From Candidatus Ornithomonoglobus merdipullorum (GTDB taxonomy: Bacteria; Bacillota; Clostridia; UBA1381), in assembly GCA_018714695.1 (NCBI GenBank), contig DVNB01000087.1:52496-116495 (forward strand): a stretch of 64,000 nucleotides of DNA. The letters are read 5' to 3'. This document shows positions 1 to 9,301 of the stretch, one piece after another. Position numbers and translations under genes: made by a program. The notes beneath the pieces are model-generated. The model was not told where the DNA came from. It saw only the letters and a program-made list of their open reading frames with translations, and searched no databases. Numbering within the stretch: the stretch's first letter is position 1; each line of letters begins with the position of its first letter.

Positions 1-357
1 CCGTTCAAGATGAACGATATTGAGTACCCTGTCTATGTCCTCTATATCCTCCGGGCGGCGTGCCGCAAGCCTGAGGTTCTGATATGCCGTAAGATCCTTG
101 TATATTGCGGGCGACTCTATAAGAGCGCCCGTTTTTGCTATTATACTTTCAAAATTCTCGTGAAGATCCTTGCCGTCTACCTCTATCCTGCCGCTGTCCT
201 CCCGGATGAGTGAGAGCATCGCTTTCATGAGCGTGGTCTTTCCGGAGCCGTTTGGCCCCAGAAGACCGAGGATCTCACCTGTTTTTACGGTGAGCGAAAT
301 ATCGCGTATACCGCGTTTGTTTTTATAAAGCTTTGTAAGACCGGAAATCTTTATCAT
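1..357 (-). CDS. ABC transporter ATP-binding protein (partial, C-terminus outside window)
   Basis: Minus-strand translation MIKISGLTKLYKNKRGIRDISLTVKTGEILGLLGPNGSGKTTLMKAML with Walker A GPNGSGKTT; RBS upstream; runs off the left edge. Confidence 0.92.
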   Translation of the reverse strand, partial: MIKISGLTKLYKNKRGIRDISLTVKTGEILGLLGPNGSGKTTLMKAMLSLIREDSGRIEVDGKDLHENFESIIAKTGALIESPAIYKDLTAYQNLRLAARRPEDIEDIDRVLNIVHLER

Positions 358-390
358 TGCTACATCCTCCTAAATTCAGAACTCCGCGTG

Positions 391-1344
391 TCAGAATTCG
401 ACCTTTACGCGGTTGCCGTTATCGTCATATTCATAAACGTTAACGCCGAGCTCCGAAACAGGCGTTATAACCGTTGTGCCCACATTTGTAAATGCGAGCG
501 TAAGGTCAAAGCTCATTATGTGTTCAGCGCCGGTGCTGTCGGTTCCCTTGAAGTTCACTTCGCCATTCCCGTCGCGTAAAACGCCGTCCTTGCCAACGTT
601 GAAGTTAAGTGTTAGGCTATCGATAACAGGATCGGAACCCATCATATTTATATAGTATTGAGCATCCGACTCGTCGTATGTCATGGTTATCTCGTTTCCG
701 TTTTCGTCATACGATGTGTATGTCGGCCCGCTTTCTGACATCGAGAATACCATGCTCAGCCCCGCATTCACCAGCTCCGGTATCTGTACAGAGTCAAGCG
801 TTATGCTGTATGACGTATGATCGTCAGTATCCTCGGTGCACACGAAGTTGTTGCGCAGATCGCCGACTACCGTGTCCGCGGCAAGCTCCATGAAGCGTAC
901 TACCTTGTCAAATGTGCCGCGCTCCTCATCTCCGATCCCGAGAAGATTTGTGGCAGGCTCGCCCGGATAGTAGTCATGGCGTATGAAGCCGTCGGGATTT
1001 CCGTTATTGTCATAATAGTTGTAATAGTAATAATTGCTGTCCTCGTAGTTCTCCGATACATAGGGGATATCGCCGTCCACATCCGAGACCGACTCGGTGC
1101 GCCCGTGCGTCATCTGGTTGGGAAGATCAGCCTCATAGTCGTATGTTGCTTTTACGAGAGACAGATCATCAAATTTCATCTCCATTGTGCTCGAGATCGT
1201 GCAGTTTGTGTAATCAAGAGCACCTATGAGTGACTTCTTCAGAGAATCGTAGCCGTTTGCCGTCTGGTAGCTCGCGAACGCTGCCGATGTGAGCACGCAT
1301 ACGCCCGCCGCCGCGCAGATCGCTGCTGCGTTTTTCTTTTTCAT
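391..1344 (-). CDS. Secreted/membrane-anchored hypothetical protein
   Basis: ORF with N-terminal signal peptide MKKKNAAAICAAAGVCVLTSAAFA; downstream of its stop lies the ABC ATPase on the same strand. Confidence 0.7.
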   Translation of the reverse strand: MKKKNAAAICAAAGVCVLTSAAFASYQTANGYDSLKKSLIGALDYTNCTISSTMEMKFDDLSLVKATYDYEADLPNQMTHGRTESVSDVDGDIPYVSENYEDSNYYYYNYYDNNGNPDGFIRHDYYPGEPATNLLGIGDEERGTFDKVVRFMELAADTVVGDLRNNFVCTEDTDDHTSYSITLDSVQIPELVNAGLSMVFSMSESGPTYTSYDENGNEITMTYDESDAQYYINMMGSDPVIDSLTLNFNVGKDGVLRDGNGEVNFKGTDSTGAEHIMSFDLTLAFTNVGTTVITPVSELGVNVYEYDDNGNRVKVEF

Positions 1345-1598
1345 ATATATCATCCTTTCTGATGTGATATCGTGTATATGTTATCAAGCGGAAGCTTAAT
1401 AAGCGGCTCGCGCCGGCCGCCGCGGGAGATGCTGTTCATGCGCAGCAGCCTCCCGCACACCGGCATTAGGAGTATGTAAGCTTCCGGCTTACAAGTATAT
1501 TCTACCTGTACCCGTTAAAGATTATATAATAAAAGTTTAAACTTTTCATAAACAAATATAACAAAATCCAAAAGCCGCAAGAGTTCTTTAAAATAATA

Positions 1599-1627
1599 TT
1601 GACAAGTGCGCATAAAATGCGTATAAT
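1599..1627 (+). promoter_or_regulatory. sigma-A promoter of hicAB with inverted repeat CGCATAAAATGCG in the spacer
   Basis: TTGACA (1599-1604), 17-bp spacer, TATAAT (1622-1627); dyad cgcat-aaa-atgcg at 1609-1621. Confidence 0.75.
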
Positions 1628-1648
1628 ATAGATATACGGAGGTATGCT

Positions 1649-1822
1649 ATGAAAACAAAAGATCTCATAAAGCTGTTGGAGAAGAATGGCTGGACTTTTA
1701 AAAGGCACGGTGCTAACCATGATATATATGTTAAAGACGGCGAAAGAGAGTCTGTTGTCAGACACAGAGAGATGGATGAAGAACTGGCAAAGGCTATAAT
1801 CAAACGAAGAAATTTGAAATAG
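1649..1822 (+). CDS. hicA: Type II toxin HicA (mRNA interferase)
   Basis: MKTKDLIKLLEKNGWTFKRHGANHDIYVKDGERESVVRHREMDEELAKAIIKRRNLK; HicA dsRBD-like fold motif GW.F.R..G.NH.I; not in the ORF track because it is short. Confidence 0.9.
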   Translation: MKTKDLIKLLEKNGWTFKRHGANHDIYVKDGERESVVRHREMDEELAKAIIKRRNLK

Positions 1823-1840
1823 AGAGGAAGGCAGAACAAA

Positions 1841-2233
1841 ATGAAAGAAGCATATCCTATAATAATGTCGCAAGGCAAAGAATTTGTGGTGGTATATGTT
1901 CCTGATTTCAATATAAACACTCAGGGCAGAGATATTGCCGATGCAATGGAGATGGCGCGTGACGCTATAGGCATCATAGGAATCGATATGGAGGATGATC
2001 ATGAAAAGCTGCCGTCGCCTTCCGAATTGTCACAGGTAAAAGCGGGAGACGGAGAGTTTGTAACATTGGTCGATGTCGATTTTGAAGAATACCGAAGAAA
2101 AAATGAGATGCGGAGCGTGAAGAAAAACTGCACCATCCCCGGCTGGCTGAATTATGAAGCCGAGAAGGCAAACATTAATTTCTCAAATGTGTTGCAGAAG
2201 GCCTTGATGGAACAGCTCCATATAACAAGATAA
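1841..2233 (+). CDS. hicB: Type II antitoxin HicB
   Basis: N-terminal HicB domain (YPIIM..GKEFVVVYVPDF) and C-terminal KKNCTIPGWLNYEAEKANINFSNVLQKAL DNA-binding helix; adjacent to hicA. Confidence 0.92.
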   Translation: MKEAYPIIMSQGKEFVVVYVPDFNINTQGRDIADAMEMARDAIGIIGIDMEDDHEKLPSPSELSQVKAGDGEFVTLVDVDFEEYRRKNEMRSVKKNCTIPGWLNYEAEKANINFSNVLQKALMEQLHITR

Positions 2234-2277
2234 ACAAATCGGCTGCCGTATTTTCGTGCGGCAGCCGATTTGTTTAT
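2233..2277 (+). terminator. Intrinsic terminator after hicAB
   Basis: aaacaaatcggctgccgtattttcgtgcggcagccgatttgttt near-perfect stem. Confidence 0.8.
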
Positions 2278-2328
2278 GTTAAAAATCAACAAATATATGA
2301 AGTTATGAGTTTTTTCGCAAAAAAACAC

Positions 2329-2358
2329 TTGACAAGCGGGGGTGGGGTGTGTTACAAT
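2329..2358 (+). promoter_or_regulatory. sigma-A promoter for rpmG-secE-nusG
   Basis: TTGACA, 18-bp spacer, TACAAT. Confidence 0.65.
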
Positions 2359-2453
2359 ATATCCGAATATGAAGAGGTTCTTTTTTTTTGCGTGTCGAAA
2401 AAAATACGAGTCTCTTGATCAAGATAAATGACGAAAACGGAGGTTGAACGAGA

Positions 2454-2603
2454 ATGAGAGTTAAGATCACACTTGCTTGTCAGGAATGCAAGCAGAGAAA
2501 TTACAACACAATGAAGAACAAGAAGAACGATCCGGACAGGCTTGAGATGAACAAGTACTGCAAGTTCTGCAGAAAGCACACTCTGCATAAGGAAACAAAG
2601 TAA
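2454..2603 (+). CDS. rpmG: 50S ribosomal protein L33
   Basis: [49 protein letters not shown]; Cys-pair zinc type L33. Confidence 0.97.
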   Translation: MRVKITLACQECKQRNYNTMKNKKNDPDRLEMNKYCKFCRKHTLHKETK

Positions 2604-2674
2604 TCAGGGTGAAGAAACAGCTTGTTTAGAGGAGGCATGCCTCTTTTAAACGGTCTTTGAAAGGAGTCCATAAT

Positions 2675-2902
2675 ATGGCAGAAGCTAATGTTAAACCGAA
2701 GAAGAAGCCTTTCTTTGCCAGAATGAAGAAGTATTTCAAGGATACGAAATCTGAGCTGAAGAAAGTTACATGGCCTTCAAAGGAGCAGCTTAAAAAGAAC
2801 ACGATCGTTATACTTGTGTTCATTATAATAGTAGGCATATTCCTTTTTGCGTTCGATATGCTGTTCGCATGGCTTTCATCGCTTCTGACAAACATAGTAT
2901 AA
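2675..2902 (+). CDS. secE: Preprotein translocase subunit SecE
   Basis: FKDTKSELKKVTWPSKEQLKKNTIVILVFIIIVGIFLFAFD; between rpmG and nusG. Confidence 0.96.
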   Translation: MAEANVKPKKKPFFARMKKYFKDTKSELKKVTWPSKEQLKKNTIVILVFIIIVGIFLFAFDMLFAWLSSLLTNIV

Positions 2903-2940
2903 CACTCTTGGGTTAATGTTTGTCGAAAGGAGCGGTCAGA

Positions 2941-3465
2941 ATGGCTGAGGAAGCGAAATGGTATGTTGCCCACACCTATTCGGGCTACGAGAACAAGGTG
3001 AAGGAAAGCATCGAAAAAACGGTCGAGAACCGCGGACTCGAGGACCTCATAAAGGATGTAAAGGTCCCGGTTGAGGATGTCATAGAAAAACGCGGAGACA
3101 AGGAAAAGGTTGTTTCGAGAAAAATATTCCCGGGCTACGTCGTCATCAAGATGGTCATGACCGACGAAAGCTGGTACGTCGTTCGGAATACGCGCGGCGT
3201 TACGGGATTTGTCGGACCCGGCTCCAAGCCTGTTCCGCTTACCGATGCCGAGGTCGAGAAGATGGGTGTTGACACAGTGCGTCACGCCGATCTCGGGTTC
3301 AAGGTAGGAGATCTCGTAGAGATCAAGGCGGGACCGATGGAAGGCTTCTCGGGAAATATTGAAAAGATCGACCATGAGACCGGAACTCTCTGGGTAACGG
3401 TTTCGATGTTCGGCCGCGAGACATCGGTAGAGATAGACAGCTCGCAGGTCAAGGCGGTAGACTGA
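2941..3465 (+). CDS. nusG: Transcription termination/antitermination protein NusG
   Basis: EAKWYVAHTYSGYENKVKESIEK...FPGYVVIKMVMTDESWYVVRNTRGVTGFVG, KOW motif; RBS at 2929-2935. Confidence 0.98.
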   Translation: MAEEAKWYVAHTYSGYENKVKESIEKTVENRGLEDLIKDVKVPVEDVIEKRGDKEKVVSRKIFPGYVVIKMVMTDESWYVVRNTRGVTGFVGPGSKPVPLTDAEVEKMGVDTVRHADLGFKVGDLVEIKAGPMEGFSGNIEKIDHETGTLWVTVSMFGRETSVEIDSSQVKAVD

Positions 3466-3538
3466 TATCAGGTTCTACCGGAAAAAGCTTTATCCGGGAG
3501 GCTTCAGCGTCCCGATAAGATATATCCCTCTGGTAACA

Positions 3539-3568
3539 GTGGGAGGGCGAAAAGCCCGCAATTACCAC
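3539..3568 (+). promoter_or_regulatory. Ribosomal protein L1-binding leader (23S rRNA H77 mimic), copy 1, upstream of rplK
   Basis: GTGGGAGGGCGAAAAGCCCGCAATTACCAC resembles 23S GGUGGGAGG...AAAUACCACC. Confidence 0.75.
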
Positions 3569-3612
3569 ATATAGCGCGTCAGGCGCTATGAATATTTAAG
3601 GAGGTGGCCGTA

Positions 3613-4038
3613 ATGGCACAGAAGGTAGCAGGTTATATTAAATTACAGATTCCGGCCGGAAAAGCTACACCGGCACCGCCGGTTGGTCCGGCACTTGGTC
3701 AGCATGGTGTAAACATCATGCAGTTTACAAAGGAATTCAATGAAAAGACGGCAAAGGACGCAGGCTTGATCATTCCGGTTGTTATTACCGTATACGCTGA
3801 CCGTTCATTCTCATTCGTCACAAAGACACCGCCGGCTGCGGTTCTTATCAAGAAGGCTTGTAAGATACAGAGCGGTTCGGGTGTTCCGAACAAGACAAAG
3901 GTAGCTACTATTTCACAGGCTGATCTTCGCCAGATAGCAGAGACAAAGATGCCCGACCTCAATGCAGCGTCGGTTGAGGCTGCTATGAGCATGATCGCCG
4001 GCACATGCAGAAGCATGGGCGTTATAGTAGGCGACTGA
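3613..4038 (+). CDS. rplK: 50S ribosomal protein L11
   Basis: [50 protein letters not shown]. Confidence 0.98.
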   Translation: MAQKVAGYIKLQIPAGKATPAPPVGPALGQHGVNIMQFTKEFNEKTAKDAGLIIPVVITVYADRSFSFVTKTPPAAVLIKKACKIQSGSGVPNKTKVATISQADLRQIAETKMPDLNAASVEAAMSMIAGTCRSMGVIVGD

Positions 4039-4061
4039 TTTCTCATTATCTATTATAAAAC

Positions 4062-4090
4062 GGTGGGAGAGATTTTTCTCGCAGGACCAC
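4062..4090 (+). promoter_or_regulatory. Ribosomal protein L1-binding leader mimic, copy 2, upstream of rplA
   Basis: GGTGGGAGAGATTTTTCTCGCAGGACCAC directly before the RBS of rplA. Confidence 0.65.
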
Positions 4091-4106
4091 GAAGGAGGAT
4101 TTAATA

Positions 4107-4799
4107 ATGTTCAGAGGTAAGAAATACAAGGACAGCGTAAAGCTTATAGACAAGTCAAAGCTCTATGACGCCGACGAAGCTATGAAGCTCGTTACACAGA
4201 CGTCAAAGGCTAAGTTCGATGAGACCGTTGAGGCTCATATAAAGCTCGGTGTTGATTCAAGACACGCGGATCAGCAGGTAAGAGGAGCTATCGTTCTTCC
4301 GCACGGAACAGGTAAGAGCGTAAGAGTGCTCGTTTTTGCAAAGGGCGCGAAGGCTGACGAGGCTAAAGAGGCCGGCGCAGATTTCGTAGGTGAGGCAGAG
4401 CTCGTTCAGAAGATACAGGGCGAGAACTGGTTCGATTTTGACGTTGTTGTTGCGACACCGGATATGATGGGTGTTGTTGGACGTCTCGGTAAGGTGCTCG
4501 GTCCTAAGGGACTCATGCCGTCACCGAAGGCAGGTACTGTAACGATGGACGTTGCAAAGGCTGTTAAGGAGATCAAGGCAGGTAAGATCGAGTACAGACT
4601 TGACAAGACAAATATCATCCACTGCCCGATAGGCAAGGCATCATTCGGCGATGCAAAGCTTCTTGAGAACTTCAACGCACTTATGGGCGCTGTTATCAAG
4701 GCTAAGCCGTCGGCAGCAAAGGGTCAGTACCTGAGAAGCGTTGTTGTTGCGTCAACAATGGGACCGGGAATCAAGATCAACCAGGCTAAGCTCGGATAA
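4107..4799 (+). CDS. rplA: 50S ribosomal protein L1
   Basis: [24 protein letters not shown]...[33 protein letters not shown]. Confidence 0.98.
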   Translation: MFRGKKYKDSVKLIDKSKLYDADEAMKLVTQTSKAKFDETVEAHIKLGVDSRHADQQVRGAIVLPHGTGKSVRVLVFAKGAKADEAKEAGADFVGEAELVQKIQGENWFDFDVVVATPDMMGVVGRLGKVLGPKGLMPSPKAGTVTMDVAKAVKEIKAGKIEYRLDKTNIIHCPIGKASFGDAKLLENFNALMGAVIKAKPSAAKGQYLRSVVVASTMGPGIKINQAKLG

Positions 4800-4912
4800 T
4801 TTTAAATATATGCGGACCAAGGACTTCGTTTAGGGGTCCTGTATCCGCCGTAAAACATTTGCGGCGGAATATCTTCTACCCCGAAAAATTTCGGGAAATT
4901 TGAAAAATATAC

Positions 4913-4941
4913 TTGACAACTCGAGGTACATGTGATATACT
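4913..4941 (+). promoter_or_regulatory. sigma-A promoter for rplJL
   Basis: TTGACA (4913-4918), 17-bp spacer, TATACT (4936-4941). Confidence 0.8.
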
Positions 4942-4949
4942 ATCCGAGT

Positions 4950-5055
4950 TGACACACCGTAGACAGTCGGCAGGAGAGATCCGTAAGTCCCACCGAGGTA
5001 TAATAATTCCTATGAATTTTATGGCTCTTCACGTCTGCGGCGAAGAGCCTTTTAT
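4950..5055 (+). ncRNA. L10 (rplJ) leader with attenuator
   Basis: Firmicute L10-leader signature caccgtagacagtcggcaggagag...gtcccaccgaggta, followed by hairpin ggctcttcacgtctgcggcgaagagccttttat. Confidence 0.85.
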
Positions 5056-5099
5056 ATTGTATAAAGGGCGAGCAGAATTCTACAGGAGGTGAAAACATT

Positions 5100-5681
5100 A
5101 TGCCAAACGCACAGGTTTTGGAAGCAAAACAGGCACAGGTCGCTGAGGCTGCCGAGCTCATAAAGAGCGCACAGACAGGTGTCCTCGTTGACTACAGAGG
5201 TCTTAACGTTGCGGAGGACACAGAACTGCGCAACAAGCTTCGTGAAGCTAACGTTAAGTATTTTGTTATCAAGAACAAGATCTTGAAGCGCGCGGTCGAC
5301 GAGATCGGGCTTGAGGGTCTTGATGAGGTCCTTCACGGACCGACAGCGCTCGCTGTATCGGCTGATGACGCAGTAGCGCCGGCAAAGGTCATTGCAGACT
5401 TTGCAAAGACGAATGATAAGCTCGAGATCAAGGGCGGTTTCATGGACGGAGCGGTAATGAGCTTAGACGAGGTCAAGCAGCTCGCGGCTACACCGAACTT
5501 CGAGACATTGATCGCGAAGATGATGGGCAGCATGCTCTCATCTGTAAGCGGACTGGCAAGACTTCTTGCTACAGTTGCGGACGGCGGCGTAGAGATACCC
5601 GACCTTATCGCAAAGAAGGCTGCAGAAGCGGCACCCGCAGAGGAAGCGGCTGCTCCGGCAGAAGAGGCTCCGGCCGAATAA
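5100..5681 (+). CDS. rplJ: 50S ribosomal protein L10
   Basis: MPNAQVLEAKQAQVAEAAELIKSAQTGVLVDYRGLNVAEDTELRNKLREANVKY. Confidence 0.97.
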   Translation: MPNAQVLEAKQAQVAEAAELIKSAQTGVLVDYRGLNVAEDTELRNKLREANVKYFVIKNKILKRAVDEIGLEGLDEVLHGPTALAVSADDAVAPAKVIADFAKTNDKLEIKGGFMDGAVMSLDEVKQLAATPNFETLIAKMMGSMLSSVSGLARLLATVADGGVEIPDLIAKKAAEAAPAEEAAAPAEEAPAE

Positions 5682-5717
5682 TCCAAATTTTATATTTATA
5701 TTCAGGAGGAAAATAAA

Positions 5718-6089
5718 ATGGCAGATTTGAATGCGATCCTTGATTCGATCAAGGAATTAAAGTTACTTGAAGTTGCAGAACTCGTAAAGATGATGGAAGA
5801 GGAATTCGGCGTAAGCGCAGCTGCTCCGGTAATGGTTGCAGGCGCTGCTGAAGGCGGTGCTGCGGCAGCAGACGAGAAGACAGAGTTTGATGTTGTTCTC
5901 GCTGAGGTTGGTGCATCGAAGATGAATGTTATAAAGGTAGTTAAGAACCTCACAGGTCTCGGCCTTAAGGAAGCTAAGGCATTGGTAGACGGCGCACCGG
6001 GAACGATCAAGGAAGCTGTTCCGACAGAAGAGGCTCAGAAGATGAAGGCTGAGCTCGAAGAGGCAGGCGCTAAGGTTGAATTGAAGTAA
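5718..6089 (+). CDS. rplL: 50S ribosomal protein L7/L12
   Basis: [49 protein letters not shown]. Confidence 0.98.
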   Translation: MADLNAILDSIKELKLLEVAELVKMMEEEFGVSAAAPVMVAGAAEGGAAAADEKTEFDVVLAEVGASKMNVIKVVKNLTGLGLKEAKALVDGAPGTIKEAVPTEEAQKMKAELEEAGAKVELK

Positions 6090-6155
6090 TAACGCTCTGA
6101 TATTTAAAAGTGCGATCCGCTTTGCATAAGACGGTTCTGAGGAGGGAGATCATTA

Positions 6156-6677
6156 ATGAAGATCGATGTTTCATCTATTTTAAAGATCACCGGTGCGAGA
6201 GTTGAAATCGACGGGAAAGTCGATCTCAAGGATGCCGATTTTCTCGGCGAGTCGTATAAGTTCGAGGAACCGCTCACTGTTTCGGGCGAGATATATAATA
6301 ACGGTCAGACGCTCACTTTGGAGGCGCATGTAACGGGGAAGATGATCACCGAATGCGCGAGATGTCTGAGCGAAGTTCATGCCGATGTTGATTTTAATGT
6401 TGAGGAATACCTTGCAAGAGATGACGGACGTGAGGCTCGCGGTGACGAGGAGGATATAATCCTCTTTGACGGACATGAGGTGGAGCTCGATGATATTGTG
6501 CGGGACAGGTTTTTGATGAACCTTTCCGGAAGATATCTGTGCCGTGATGACTGTAAGGGTTTATGTCCTGTCTGCGGTCATAACCTCAATGAGGGAGACT
6601 GCGGCTGCAACAGGGAGTATATCGACCCGAGATGGCAGGCACTGGCGGATATTATGAAAGGGCAGACGGAGGAATGA
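6156..6677 (+). CDS. DUF177 (YceD-like) domain protein
   Basis: CARCLSEVHADVDFNVEEY...CRDDCKGLCPVCGHNLNEGDCGC; immediately upstream of rpmF as is usual. Confidence 0.9.
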   Translation: MKIDVSSILKITGARVEIDGKVDLKDADFLGESYKFEEPLTVSGEIYNNGQTLTLEAHVTGKMITECARCLSEVHADVDFNVEEYLARDDGREARGDEEDIILFDGHEVELDDIVRDRFLMNLSGRYLCRDDCKGLCPVCGHNLNEGDCGCNREYIDPRWQALADIMKGQTEE

Positions 6678-6730
6678 TCCTTCCGTTATGCCGATACGAT
6701 CAGAGTAGAATTATTATGGAGGTGTAATCA

Positions 6731-6910
6731 ATGGCAGTACCTAAGAATAAAACGTCAAAAGCCAGAAGAGATAAAAGACGTGCCAACTGGAAGCTTACTG
6801 CACCGGATTTGGTGGAGTGCCCGCAGTGCCACGCTTTGAAAATGCCTCACAGAGTTTGTCCCACATGCGGATATTACAAAGGTAAAGAAGTTATCAAGGT
6901 TGAGGATTGA
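6731..6910 (+). CDS. rpmF: 50S ribosomal protein L32
   Basis: [59 protein letters not shown]; absent from the ORF track because it is short. Confidence 0.97.
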   Translation: MAVPKNKTSKARRDKRRANWKLTAPDLVECPQCHALKMPHRVCPTCGYYKGKEVIKVED

Positions 6911-6928
6911 TTTCGGCTTGAAAATAAT

Positions 6929-6977
6929 AAGAGGTGATGCGCAGAACCACGGTTTTGCCGCATCACCTCTTTTTGTG
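6929..6977 (+). terminator. Intrinsic terminator after rpmF
   Basis: agaggtgatgcg...cgcatcacctctttttgtg. Confidence 0.85.
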
Positions 6978-7024
6978 TTATACTAAATATTTGTGTGTTT
7001 TGCAAGTGTATTTTGTGAATAAAA

Positions 7025-7066
7025 TAAAAAGCCCACTGCGCGGTCCGCTCTGCGCGTGAGCTTTAT
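7025..7066 (-). terminator. Terminator for the minus-strand metallophosphatase gene
   Basis: Minus-strand stem aaagctcacgcgcagagcggaccgcgcagtgggctttttatt. Confidence 0.55.
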
Positions 7067-7122
7067 CTTTGAAATTATAATTATATTAATAGAGATTTTA
7101 TGAATACAGCATTTTAATATTA

Positions 7123-9030
7123 TCAGAGCTCCGCGTCAAATGCGAGCGGAGTCATTGTCCCGAAATCATCCCATACGTACGCCTTTACCGAGGCGATGGT
7201 GCCGTTCTCGGGAACATCAAGCTTGATGCCGAAGGTGCAGTCTGTGTCTGCCGGAACGTCGGCATAGCAATAGTTCAAGCCTACAAGCGCGCCGCTCTCG
7301 TCATATGCTGCAACAGCTATGTAGTCATTTCCATTGCCTTCACCTGTCTTCTTCACGCTGAGCTCGGCAATGAAGCTTCCCGATTCAGGTATAGCGTCAA
7401 GTGTTTCACCGGCGCCGTTTTTAAATGACGCGTTTGTAACTGTGTATTCGGTGACAGGCTCGTCGGTCTTTCTGATAGTGAAGGTTTTGTCTATTTGCTC
7501 CATTGTGTCGGTCCTGTAGGTGTTTATGGTGAGCTCGTCATCCGTGACGTCGATCGTTGAGAATGTGGGAACATCCTCCTGCCATCTTGCAGCGATATAC
7601 GCCTGCGGATGCTCTACGAGATCGTAATATTTACTTCCCGACGCAGAGTTTGCCGTGAGGTAGAGTATACCGTCAGGGTTTTCAACGATCTCTGAATCTG
7701 CCGAGTTCACATAGTCCTTGTCCTCTATCATAGCAAGATAGTTATCATATTTCGCCTGCTGCTCCTCGGTAGGCACAAATTCTATTTCATCGCCGTTCTC
7801 ATCTTCGATAACGCCGTCAGCGAAGGCTTCGTATTCGTCATCGGATATCGAGTTCATATCCCAATCGTACTTTGAGATCTCGGCATTTTTCATGATATAT
7901 GAGCGGCTGTAGGTGTGGTCATGTCCTGTGAGAACAACGTCTATATCGTTTTCCTCGAGGATAGGTGTGAGGCTGTAACGCAGCTCTACTATCTCAGGCT
8001 CGTTCGAATGTTCTCCGGAACCGTAGATGTCTTGATGGAGAGTTACTATTCTCCACTTTGCGTCGGTGTTCTCCTCACATGCCTGCTCTATCAGCTGTTT
8101 ATGCTCTGCAGCGTTGGTATTGTTTGTGTTGAGCATTATAAACAGGGTGTTGCCGTAGGTGAAGTAGTAGTCGCCGCCTGCATAAGTCGAGCCGAGTTCA
8201 CTGCTGTTAGGATTGTTGAAATGATATGTATAATTGGAAGAGAGCGCGTCATGGTTACCGATCGTAGTGGCCACGGGCATCGTCTCAAGAGCCTTTGGTG
8301 AGAGGTAACCGGCATATTCGATCTCGTTATCCGTGTATGTTTCATGAGTCTCGTCCGCGGTATGACTGTCGCGCGACTGTATCTGGTCGCCTGCCGAAAC
8401 CATGAATGCTATATCCGGCTTGAGCTCAAGCGCACTGTTTATGGTATTGTTCCAGTTGAAAGAATCGTTTCTGACAGCGTTGTCTTGGCCCTGCTCCTCA
8501 GTACCGCCTTCTGGTATGTTCTCGTCCGATGATCCTATCTGCGGGTCGCCGAAGAACATAAAGCTGTAGCCTGATGAAGAATCTTTCGGCGTGATCTCGC
8601 GGACTTCCGTCCATGCCCCATCCTTTGTGTAGGAATAGCAGTATGTCTTGCCGGACTCAAGTCCCGTTACTGTTACCTTGTTTGAGTTGTAGTCCGGTAC
8701 AGCCGCTGTCTGTGCAACACTGATCAGAGAATCAGCTGTTTCGCCCGCTTCTTTTTCATAGAACTTGAACTGCGGAACTCCCGCATCGGCTTTTGAGTAC
8801 CATGCAAAGTTGAGTTCTGTTTCATCCTTTCCCGGAGTGAGTGAGATATTCTCCCAGTCCGTTTTTTCTGTGTCCCATTCTTGTACCCATGCATCCCAGG
8901 CGCCGTTCTGAGCGGCTTCCGTTTGGTCCGCCTGAGTCCATCCGTCGTTGTCTGCTGCTGTTACTCCGGTGAATGCGGATGCTGCAAGAATACAGCAAAG
9001 CAAAACGGAAAAGCTTTTTTTACTGTTCAT
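7123..9030 (-). CDS. Secreted purple-acid-phosphatase-like metallophosphoesterase
   Basis: Signal peptide MNSKKSFSVLLCCILAASAFTGVTA; FFGDPQIG, TIGNHD, TGHDHTYSR metallophosphatase motifs; FN3-like N-terminal domain. Confidence 0.9.
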   Translation of the reverse strand: MNSKKSFSVLLCCILAASAFTGVTAADNDGWTQADQTEAAQNGAWDAWVQEWDTEKTDWENISLTPGKDETELNFAWYSKADAGVPQFKFYEKEAGETADSLISVAQTAAVPDYNSNKVTVTGLESGKTYCYSYTKDGAWTEVREITPKDSSSGYSFMFFGDPQIGSSDENIPEGGTEEQGQDNAVRNDSFNWNNTINSALELKPDIAFMVSAGDQIQSRDSHTADETHETYTDNEIEYAGYLSPKALETMPVATTIGNHDALSSNYTYHFNNPNSSELGSTYAGGDYYFTYGNTLFIMLNTNNTNAAEHKQLIEQACEENTDAKWRIVTLHQDIYGSGEHSNEPEIVELRYSLTPILEENDIDVVLTGHDHTYSRSYIMKNAEISKYDWDMNSISDDEYEAFADGVIEDENGDEIEFVPTEEQQAKYDNYLAMIEDKDYVNSADSEIVENPDGILYLTANSASGSKYYDLVEHPQAYIAARWQEDVPTFSTIDVTDDELTINTYRTDTMEQIDKTFTIRKTDEPVTEYTVTNASFKNGAGETLDAIPESGSFIAELSVKKTGEGNGNDYIAVAAYDESGALVGLNYCYADVPADTDCTFGIKLDVPENGTIASVKAYVWDDFGTMTPLAFDAEL

Positions 9031-9301
9031 GTTGATATACTCCTTTCGCATAAATGCGTCTTTTATGATCGCACGGTATGAACATGCCGTCCGATAGTAA
9101 CATTTTATTACGTCAAATGATAAAAATCAATAACGTTTACCAAAACATAAGAAAAAATTTACGAGATTGTGAATAAACGATGAATATGTAAAATGTTTTA
9201 ACGGTTATCTTATTTTTCGGTAAATTATCTTGATTTTAGTCCGCAGCGTATGTATAATATCATGACGGAGAAACAGGGAGATCGAAAGGAGAAATATCAA
9301 A

